Assembly: GCA_016789165.1 (NCBI GenBank)
Contig: JAEURL010000085.1
Coordinates: 1 to 9,779 of the forward strand
DNA: 9,779 nt
From: Anaerolineales bacterium
GTDB lineage: Bacteria; Chloroflexota; Anaerolineae; Anaerolineales; UBA6663
Direction: 5' to 3'
Shown: piece after piece, positions 1 to 9,779 of the stretch
Layout: every line of letters starts with the position of its first letter
Numbering within the stretch: the first letter of the stretch is position 1
Made by a program: the position numbers and the translations under genes
Notes under the pieces: generated by a model
What the model was told of the DNA's origin: nothing
The model's input: only the letters and a program-made list of their open reading frames with translations
Database searches by the model: none

Positions 1-807
1 GCCCAGCCGGCGCCAGCCGGGCAGGGACCAGGCCATCAACATGCCGGCGGCCACCGCGGCCGGCAGCACGGCCATGCTGATCAGGCCCAGCGCGCTCAGG
101 CCGTCGGTCGCCAGGTCCCAGGTCGTCTGGTAGCTGACCAAGCCCCCGATCGCGGTGATCAATCCGGCGGCCAGCGTCACGGCCACCAGCCGGCGCCCCC
201 AGCCGGCGCTGCTGGCCTCGGCCAGCGCCGCGAAGACCAGGCGGCCGGCCAGCACCGTCGTCAGGCCGGGCCAGGCGAGATAGATGGTTAGGTAATAGAT
301 CACCGTGGGAATGTCCGGCTCGCGCCCCAGGCTGGCTTCGGGGATCAGCAGCCAGAGCAGCGGGCCGGCCAGCCAGACGACGCCGAGCGCCAGCCAGGCG
401 CGGGCGCGGCGGGGTCCGTGGGCTGACGCCTGCCAGGCCAGGCCGGCCACCAGGCCCAGGGCCAGCATCAGGAGGGCCAACGGCCCTTGCGAGATGCGCC
501 AGAGGGCGGCGCCCACCACCCCTAGGCCGAGCAGGCCGGCCAGGCCCCAGGTCGGGCGCAGCCGCCAGGGGCGGCCGGCTTCATCCCAATAGACCATCAG
601 CGCCGCCAGCAGGCCGGCCGCGGCCGGCACAATGCCCATCGCCAGGCTGGCCGTTGGCTCAAAGACCAGGCTCAGCAGCGTCAGTCCCAGCAGCCCGGCC
701 AGGCTGAAGGTCAGGAAGCGCGGCCAGGCCGGAGTGGTGCGATACCGCGCGCCCAGCCAGACCAGCAGGGCGGCGGCCCCCACAACGCCAAATGTGATCG
801 CGATCAT
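1..807 (-). CDS. Polytopic membrane protein of unknown function, 3' end cut off by window
   Basis: Reading the minus strand from an ATG pair at 810-805 gives an uninterrupted frame to base 1, about 269 codons with the C-terminus outside the window. The protein is very hydrophobic. I count about nine candidate membrane helices, for example around residues 3-21, 34-51, 55-75, 90-105, 110-127, 137-155, 165-190, 205-223 and 230-255, separated by short Arg-rich or Trp-rich loops. I recognise no catalytic motif or family. I chose the second ATG (807-805) because GAGGAG (820-815) lies 7 nt upstream of it; the first ATG has only 4 nt. It is transcribed divergently from carA, and a promoter with an overlapping palindrome sits about 80 nt upstream, so repressor control is likely. 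A transporter-like or sensor-like role cannot be told apart here. Confidence 0.8.
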   Translation of the reverse strand, partial: MIAITFGVVGAAALLVWLGARYRTTPAWPRFLTFSLAGLLGLTLLSLVFEPTASLAMGIVPAAAGLLAALMVYWDEAGRPWRLRPTWGLAGLLGLGVVGAALWRISQGPLALLMLALGLVAGLAWQASAHGPRRARAWLALGVVWLAGPLLWLLIPEASLGREPDIPTVIYYLTIYLAWPGLTTVLAGRLVFAALAEASSAGWGRRLVAVTLAAGLITAIGGLVSYQTTWDLATDGLSALGLISMAVLPAAVAAGMLMAWSLPGWRRLG

Positions 808-874
808 CATGGCTCTCCTCGAGCGGCGGGGAGGCTGCGCTCACGCGCCGGCGGCCGGCCATACGCCCAGCCCG

Positions 875-895
875 ATATGTCGCTAGACGACATAT
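875..895. promoter_or_regulatory. Perfect 8-bp palindrome, probable repressor operator
   Basis: ATATGTCG (875-882) and CGACATAT (888-895) form a perfect inverted repeat around the 5-nt centre CTAGA. It overlaps four bases of the minus-strand -10 and covers the predicted start of transcription, the classic position of a repressor site. The half-site pair ATGT...ACAT resembles operators of PadR-family repressors; that assignment is inference, and no padR gene is visible in the window. An RNA hairpin is less likely because the site lies at or before the predicted transcript start. Confidence 0.6.
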
Positions 896-921
896 TAACA
901 TCACGCTGCCGGCCGAGTCAA
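892..921 (-). promoter_or_regulatory. Sigma70-type promoter for the leftward membrane-protein gene
   Basis: On the minus strand TTGACT (921-916) and TAATAT (897-892) are separated by 18 nt. Each matches the sigma70 -35 and -10 consensus at five of six positions. The start of transcription would fall near 885, leaving a leader of about 78 nt before the ATG at 807. AT-rich hexamers stand out in this very GC-rich DNA. The call rests on sequence match and position only. Confidence 0.65.
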
Positions 922-1002
922 AGTGACCCGGGTACTGGGCCGCACGATCTGCACAAGCCGGGCGGGGGGTTTTTTGGAGCGCGGCCGGCCGGCCCGGCTG
1001 GT

Positions 1003-1008
1003 TATAAT
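1003..1008 (+). promoter_or_regulatory. -10 box (TATAAT) of the carA promoter
   Basis: A perfect TATAAT lies 34 nt before the carA ATG, so transcription would start near 1015 with a leader of under 30 nt. No good -35 is found at 16-18 nt upstream; the nearest candidate, TTGGAG at 974-979, is 23 nt away and too far. A short leader leaves no room for a PyrR-type attenuator or a leader peptide. Confidence 0.55.
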
Positions 1009-1042
1009 CGCTCAATTTGATCGTTCCCGGCAGGTGAAAGGC

Positions 1043-2187
<1,145 letters not shown>

Positions 2188-2191
<4 letters not shown>

Positions 2192-2676
2192 ACGCGCGTC
2201 TGGCCCGGCCGGAGGACGCGGCCGCCATCGCCGCCATCTACAGCGCCGGCATCGCCGACCGGGTGGCTACGTTCGAGACGCGCCCGCGCTCGGCCGCCGA
2301 CATTCAGGCCTGGTTTGACGGCCGGCACCCGCTGGTGGTGGTGGAAGAGGCCGGCGGCGTGATCGCCTTCGCCTCCACCTCCACCTACCGCCCGCGCGAG
2401 TGTTACGCCGGCATCGCCGAGTTCTCGGTTTACGTGGCCCGGACGGCGCGCGGGCAGGGGGCCGGCCGGCTGGCCATGCAGGCGCTCCTGCGGGAGGCGG
2501 AGCGGGCCGGCTTCTGGAAGCTGGTCTCGCGCGTCTTTGTGGAGAATACGGCCAGCCGGGCGCTGCTGCGCGGCTTGGGCTTCCGCGAGGTCGGCGTCTA
2601 CGAGAAGCACGGCCGGCTGGACGGCGTCTGGCGCGACGTGGTTATCGTGGAATATCTGCTGGCCGCCAACCTTTAA
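2188..2676 (+). CDS. GNAT N-acetyltransferase, phosphinothricin/arsinothricin (PAT/ArsN) type
   Basis: The 162-residue protein is a single GNAT domain that transfers acetyl from acetyl-CoA to an amine. It has the pattern of the PAT/Bar/ArsN group as I know it: IYxxxI near 17-22, ATFE at 27-30, the RHP stretch at 46-48, RECYAGIAEFSVYV at 70-83 with Glu78 before strand 4, the pyrophosphate-binding RGQGAG at 88-93, FWKLVSRVF with ENTAS, and the C-terminal EKHGRLDGVWRDVVIVE block. Relatives acetylate phosphinothricin, arsinothricin or methionine sulfoximine/sulfone; which substrate applies here cannot be read from sequence. GGAGG (2176-2180) lies 7 nt before the ATG, and the start overlaps the carA stop. 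The gene therefore sits inside what is normally a carAB unit. Codon use matches the neighbours, so recent transfer is not evident. Confidence 0.88.
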
Positions 2677-2724
2677 TCACCCAAGCGCCAAGCGCCATCC
2701 CCCAAGCCCTCATTTACCACCTCC
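2677..2724 (+). promoter_or_regulatory. C/A-rich, SD-less leader before carB
   Basis: The 48-nt gap before carB has only five G and lacks a purine-rich Shine-Dalgarno sequence; the last bases (ACCACCTCC) even resemble an anti-SD. It contains the tandem repeat CCAAGCG twice (2681-2687, 2688-2694). Its start context (CTCCATGCCCAA) resembles that of the gene at 7709 (CCCCATGCCCAA). It may be an unstructured leader for SD-independent initiation, or may carry a weak internal start of transcription; I see no convincing -10. Confidence 0.4.
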
Positions 2725-5993
<3,269 letters not shown>

Positions 5994-5994
<1 letters not shown>

Positions 5995-6938
5995 TGCGCA
6001 GAGCAATTGTCTGGCTGGGCGCGGGCCTGATCTGGCTGGCGCTGGCGGCGTGCCTGCCGGCCGCCACCCCGCCGCCGGTCTTCACTTCGGCGCCCACGCT
6101 GACGCCGGCCCCCACTGTCACCCCGCCGCCGACCGCCACCCCGCGGCCGTGTGAGCGTCCCCCGGCGCCGGACGCCGGCCCGGCCTATTGCCAGACCTGC
6201 CAGCCGCCGGGCGGCTGGGCCTTGCCGGCGGGGCCGGCCCCGCTCTGCACCTACCGCGTGGTGCAGGCCTTTCCGCATGACCCGGAGGCCTTCACTCAAG
6301 GCCTGGTCTACCTGGCCGGCGAGCTCTACGAGGGCACCGGCCTGAACGGCCGCTCCTCGCTGCGGCGTGTGGCGCTGGAGAGCGGGGCCGTGCAGCAGCG
6401 GCTGGACCTGCCGGGCGACTACTTCGGCGAAGGCGTGGCCGTGCTGGGCGACCGCATCTTCCAGTTGACCTGGCAGAACCGCGTGGGCTTCGTGTATGAC
6501 CGGCGCAGCTTCACTCAACTGCAGACCTTCGCGTACAGCACGGAGGGCTGGGGCCTGACCCACGACGGCCAGCGCCTGATCCTGAGCGACGGCACCGCCA
6601 CCCTGTACTTCCTCGATCCCGCGACCCTGGCCGTGACCGGCCAGGTGGCCGTGGCCGACGCCGGCACGCCGGTGGTGCGCCTGAACGAACTGGAGTACAT
6701 CAACGGCCTGGTCTACGCCAACCTCTGGCAGACCGACCGCATCGCGCGCATCGACCCGGCCACCGGGCAAGTGGTGAGCTGGATCGACCTGACCGGCCTG
6801 CTGCCGCCGGAGGACCGCCAGCAGCCTGTAGACGTGCTCAACGGCATCGCCTATGATGAGGCCGCCGACCGGCTCTTCCTCACCGGCAAGCTGTGGCCCA
6901 AGCTGTTCGAGGTCAAGCTGCGGGCCGGCGGACCGTAA
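5994..6938 (+). CDS. Glutaminyl-peptide cyclotransferase, predicted lipoprotein
   Basis: Papaya-type glutaminyl cyclases turn N-terminal glutamine of peptides into pyroglutamate. The 314-residue product has a lipoprotein signal (MRR, hydrophobic stretch, lipobox LAAC with Cys20), a Thr/Pro-rich linker at about 25-52 and a short region with Cys53, Cys66, Cys69 and Cys85. The five-bladed-propeller catalytic domain follows from about 86. Its recognisable blocks are FPHDPEAFTQGLVY, LYEGTGLNGRSSLR (Glu113 fits the catalytic Glu of the plant enzyme), FGEGVA, LTWQN, STEGWGLTHDG, LNELEYINGLVYANLWQTDRIARIDP and VLNGIAYD...FLTGKLWPKLFEV (Lys299 fits a conserved active-site Lys). The mature protein should sit outside the cytoplasmic membrane. 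Its ATG overlaps the carB stop, and transcription is probably shared. The functional link to CarAB is unknown. Confidence 0.92.
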
Positions 6939-6988
6939 AGCCGGCGTCAGGCCTCGCCGTCTATTTGTTGCTTAACGAGATCGCCACG

Positions 6989-7657
6989 ATGCGCGCCAAT
7001 CTGCTTGACCCTTCCGGCTCACGAACCACCCTGCAGGCCGCCGCCTTCGCCGCCGGCCTGGCCACCGTCTGCGCGCTGTTCATGGGCTTCGGGGTCCGGA
7101 CGCCGGAGACGGTCCTGACCTTCCAGCCGAGCATGGCCACCGTCGCGCCGGCCGACTTCCTGCGCTTCATCAGCGCGGCCCCGGCCCTGACCTTGCGCTT
7201 CTTCGCCGCCGATTCGCTCTTCGTCTTGAGCTATGCCGTCGTCTTCCTGGGCTGGTACACGCTGACCGGGCCGCGCGCGCCGGCCCTGGCCGGCCTTGGG
7301 CTGGCGGCCGGCCTGGCGGCCGCGGCCTGCGACGCCCTGGAGAACGCGCACTTCATCGTCTACGCCAGCCTGGCCCTGCACGGCGCGCCGGTCCCGGAGC
7401 CGGCCCTGCCCCTGATCTACCTGATCGCCAACCTCAAGTGGGAGGCCGCCTTCGCGGCGCTGCTGGTCTTTGGCCTGATCTGGCCGCGCACGACCAAGGC
7501 CGATTGGGCCATCGCCGGCCTGATGCTGGCCTTTCCGCTGGTGGGCGTGCTGGGCGTGGCCGCGCCGGCGCTGGTGCCGGTTCGCAGCCTGTTCTTCCTG
7601 ATCGCCATGCCGCTCTTCGCCTGGTATTTCTGGCGCGCGGCTCGGTCCAGCCCCTGA
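6989..7657 (+). CDS. Small integral membrane protein, unknown family
   Basis: The 222-residue product has about six predicted helices: residues 14-36, 69-92, 98-131, 140-165, 173-195 and 199-215. I do not recognise a named family. Charged or polar residues lie in or next to helices: Asp75 (ADSLFVLSY), the cluster CDALEN at 114-119 and NLKWE at 148-152. Such buried Asp/Glu/Asn residues often mark a functional site, but nothing identifies a substrate. The N-terminus is short and there is no cleavable signal. I chose the ATG at 6989; the SD is poor (ACGAG, about 8 nt upstream), and the frame stays open upstream into the preceding gene without a better start. The 50-nt gap after the cyclotransferase shows no terminator, so it may be read through from the car transcript. 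Confidence 0.8.
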   Translation: MRANLLDPSGSRTTLQAAAFAAGLATVCALFMGFGVRTPETVLTFQPSMATVAPADFLRFISAAPALTLRFFAADSLFVLSYAVVFLGWYTLTGPRAPALAGLGLAAGLAAAACDALENAHFIVYASLALHGAPVPEPALPLIYLIANLKWEAAFAALLVFGLIWPRTTKADWAIAGLMLAFPLVGVLGVAAPALVPVRSLFFLIAMPLFAWYFWRAARSSP

Positions 7658-7670
7658 ACCCCGCCGGCGA

Positions 7671-7676
7671 TACAAT
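7671..7676 (+). promoter_or_regulatory. -10 box (TACAAT) before the DUF255 gene
   Basis: TACAAT lies in the 51-nt gap between two genes. Transcription would start near 7683, giving a leader of about 26 nt. No recognisable -35 is present at 7648-7653 (CAGCCC). The box marks the DUF255 gene as its own unit, but it is weaker evidence than a full promoter. Confidence 0.45.
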
Positions 7677-7679
7677 CCT

Positions 7680-7703
7680 TCAATCACCACTCGTCAATCA
7701 CCA
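7680..7703 (+). repeat. 10-bp direct repeat in the DUF255 leader
   Basis: TCAATCACCA occurs at 7680-7689 and again at 7694-7703, separated by 4 nt. The stretch 7677-7708 has a single G and no Shine-Dalgarno sequence. It could be an unstructured translation-initiation leader or part of a dispersed C/A-rich repeat type. AATCACC also begins at 2675, just before carB. Confidence 0.6.
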
Positions 7704-7708
7704 TCCCC

Positions 7709-9779
7709 ATGCCCAATCGCCTCGCCGCCGCCACGTCCCCCTACCTCCTCCAGCATCAAGACAATCCCGTGGACTGGTACCCCTGGGGCGAAGAGGCCCT
7801 GGCCAAAGCCAAGGCCGAAGACAAGCCGATCTTCTTGAGCATCGGCTACAGCGCCTGCCACTGGTGCCACGTTATGGCCCACCAATCCTTTGAGGACCCG
7901 GCCACGGCCCAGGTTATGAACGACCTGTTTGTCAACATCAAGGTGGACCGCGAGGAGCGCCCGGACCTGGACTCGATCTATATGAACGCCGTGGTCGCCC
8001 TGACCGGCAACGGCGGCTGGCCGATGAGCGTCTTCCTGACCCCGGAGGGCGTGCCCTTCTTCGGCGGCACGTACTTCCCGCCTCAGCCGCAGGGCGGGAT
8101 GCCGGCCTTCACCCAGGTGCTGCTGGGTGTGCACGACGCCTGGCAGAAACGGCGCGCCCAGGTGGTGGAGGGTGGCCGTGAGCTCCTGGCCCATTTGCAC
8201 CAGCAGGGGCCGGCCGACGGGGAACTGCCCGGCCGGGCGGACCTGGCCGACGTGATCAAGGGCCTGTGGCGCGTCTTCGATTGGCGCCATCACGGCTGGG
8301 GCGGCGCGCCCAAATTCCCCCAGCCCATGACCATAGAATTTTGTCTGCGCTACCATCTCCTGACGGGCGAAGCCACGCCGCTGGAGATGGCGGTCAAGAC
8401 CCTGCGGGCTATGGCGCGCGGCGGCATGTGCGACCAGATCGGCGGCGGCTTCCACCGCTATGCCGTGGACGCGCAGTGGCTGGTGCCCCACTTTGAGAAG
8501 ATGCTCTATGACAACGCCCAGCTGGCGCGAGTCTACCTGCACGCCTGGCAGGTGACGCACGACCCGGAGTTCCGGCGCGTGGCCGAGGCGGTCTTGGACT
8601 ACGTCCAGCGCGAGATGACGGCCGTCAGCACCGCTGACGGCGAGCCGGCCGGCGGTTTCTACTCCGCCACCGACGCCGACTCGGAGGGCGAGGAAGGCAA
8701 GTTCTTCGTCTGGTCCGAGGCCGAGATCGACGCCGCCCTGGGCGCGGAGGCCGCCTTGTTCAAGGCCTACTACGGCGTCACGGCGCGGGGCAACTTCGAG
8801 GGCCACAACATCTTGTGGGCGCCCCAGGAGCTGGAGGCCGTGGCGGCCAAATTCGGCCTCGCGCCCGCGGCGGCCGCCGAACGCCTGGCCGCCGCCCGCC
8901 AGACGCTTTATCAGCGCCGCGCCGGCCGGGTGCCGCCGGGCCTGGACGACAAGGTATTGGCGGCCTGGAACGGGCTGATGCTGGCCGCCTTTGCCGAAGC
9001 GGCGCGGGCCTTCGAGCGGGAGGACTACCGGCGCACGGCCCTCGCCAACGCCGAATTCCTGCTGACCACGCTGCGCGGGCCGGATGGCCGGCTGCGCCGC
9101 GCCTGGCGCCGGCTGAGCGGCGCCCCAACTGGCAATGCCTTTCTCGAAGACTACGCCAACGTGGCGGAGGGCCTGCTGGCTCTATACGAGACGACCTTCA
9201 CGCCGCGCTATTTCACCGCCGCGCGCGAACTGCTGGACACGGCCCTGGCCCGCTTTGCGGACCCGGCCGGCGGCTTTTTCGACACCAGCGACGACCACGA
9301 GACGCTGGTGGTGCGCCCCAAGGACGTGCAGGACAATGCCACGCCCTCGGGCGGGGCCATGGCGGCCACGGTCCTGCTGAAGCTGGCGGCCTACACGGGC
9401 GAGCACGCCTACCGCGCGGCGGCCGAGCGCGCCCTGGCCGGCGTGAGCGCGATGCTGGCGCGTTACCCCACAGGCTTCGCCCAGTGGCTGAATGCCCTGA
9501 CCTTCGCCCTGGGCCAGCCGCGCGAGATCGCCCTGCTGGGTGAGCTGGACGATCCCGAGATGCAGGCCATGCTGGCCGAGGTCTTTGGCCCCTATCGCCC
9601 CTTTCAGGTGGTCGCCCTCCAACGGCCGGGCGAGGCCTCGCCCATCCCGCTGCTGGCTGGCCGGGCCGCTGTCGCCGGCCGGCCCACCGCCGCTGTCTGC
9701 TTCAATTTCGCCTGCCGCCTGCCGGTCACCACGGCCGCAGCGTTGCGGGCGCAGTTGGCGGAGCAAAGTGGTCCAGACA
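7709..9779 (+). CDS. Thioredoxin-domain protein of the DUF255/YyaL (SPATA20-like) family, C-terminus cut off
   Basis: The frame is open for 690 codons to the window edge; relatives are about 670-700 residues, so little is missing. The N-terminal thioredoxin-like domain starts with SPYLLQHQDNPVDWYPWG (10-27) and carries the redox pair Cys50/Cys53 in SACHWCHVM, followed by VDREERPDLD and GNGGWPM. From about 190 comes an (alpha/alpha)-barrel resembling N-acylglucosamine 2-epimerases, with the family blocks GGGFHRYAVD (245-254), HFEKMLYDNA (261-270; His261, Glu263, Asp268), the acidic DADSEGEEGKFF (322-333) and LDDKVLAAWNGLM. Near the end, Cys664-x4-Cys669 and PVTT match the usual C-terminal cysteine motif. 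The enzymatic role of the family is not settled, and I assign no substrate. No signal peptide is visible. The start follows a C-rich SD-less leader but fits the conserved N-terminus well. Confidence 0.95.
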   Translation, partial: MPNRLAAATSPYLLQHQDNPVDWYPWGEEALAKAKAEDKPIFLSIGYSACHWCHVMAHQSFEDPATAQVMNDLFVNIKVDREERPDLDSIYMNAVVALTGNGGWPMSVFLTPEGVPFFGGTYFPPQPQGGMPAFTQVLLGVHDAWQKRRAQVVEGGRELLAHLHQQGPADGELPGRADLADVIKGLWRVFDWRHHGWGGAPKFPQPMTIEFCLRYHLLTGEATPLEMAVKTLRAMARGGMCDQIGGGFHRYAVDAQWLVPHFEKMLYDNAQLARVYLHAWQVTHDPEFRRVAEAVLDYVQREMTAVSTADGEPAGGFYSATDADSEGEEGKFFVWSEAEIDAALGAEAALFKAYYGVTARGNFEGHNILWAPQELEAVAAKFGLAPAAAAERLAAARQTLYQRRAGRVPPGLDDKVLAAWNGLMLAAFAEAARAFEREDYRRTALANAEFLLTTLRGPDGRLRRAWRRLSGAPTGNAFLEDYANVAEGLLALYETTFTPRYFTAARELLDTALARFADPAGGFFDTSDDHETLVVRPKDVQDNATPSGGAMAATVLLKLAAYTGEHAYRAAAERALAGVSAMLARYPTGFAQWLNALTFALGQPREIALLGELDDPEMQAMLAEVFGPYRPFQVVALQRPGEASPIPLLAGRAAVAGRPTAAVCFNFACRLPVTTAAALRAQLAEQSGPD

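Noticed and set aside
956..999. AGCCGGGC/GCCCGGCT inverted repeat around a G6T6 run, looking like a terminator
   Set aside because: The T-run is inside the 28-nt loop and not after the stem, no gene reads into it from the left, and 8-bp repeats are expected in GGCC-rich DNA.
923..1042. Longer carA start at 923
   Set aside because: The extra 40 residues have no family counterpart and would place the start before the TATAAT box. The ATG at 1043 gives the usual CarA length.
8815..9543. Plus-strand open frame of 242 codons inside the DUF255 gene
   Set aside because: It is an alternate frame of a gene with unbroken family motifs. Its translation is Arg/Gly-rich and unrecognisable.

Overview
The window reads as chromosomal, high-GC bacterial DNA with ordinary housekeeping and cell-envelope genes. 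It shows no mobile element, CRISPR array, rRNA or tRNA. Composition, Thr/Pro-rich lipoprotein linker, SD-less C/A-rich leaders and separate carA and carB genes would fit a Chloroflexota (Anaerolineae-like) bacterium. That placement is inference from general familiarity and was not tested.

Layout: (a) 1-807, minus strand: the N-terminal part of a polytopic membrane protein that runs off the left edge. (b) 808-1042: a divergent control region. It holds a sigma70-like minus-strand promoter with a perfect palindrome over its -10, and a TATAAT box for the rightward genes. (c) 1043-6938: a tightly packed rightward run made of carA, a GNAT acetyltransferase of the phosphinothricin/ArsN type, carB and a lipoprotein glutaminyl-peptide cyclotransferase. 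Stop and start codons overlap at carA/GNAT (ATGA) and carB/cyclotransferase (TGATG); GNAT and carB are 48 nt apart. (d) 6989-7657: a small six-helix membrane protein of unknown function. (e) 7709 to the right edge: a nearly complete DUF255/YyaL-type thioredoxin-domain protein with its own -10 box and C-rich leader.

How the genes work together: CarA releases ammonia from glutamine and CarB uses it with bicarbonate and two ATP to make carbamoyl phosphate for pyrimidine and arginine synthesis. The GNAT and cyclotransferase genes share the transcript by position, but no biochemical link to CarAB is evident. The flanking membrane proteins and the DUF255 gene look independent.

I found no convincing new multi-gene system. 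The most notable signals are the operator overlapping the minus-strand promoter, the acetyltransferase between carA and carB, G-depleted SD-less leaders at two genes with a similar G-depleted insert inside carB, and strong over-representation of the palindrome GGCCGGCC.
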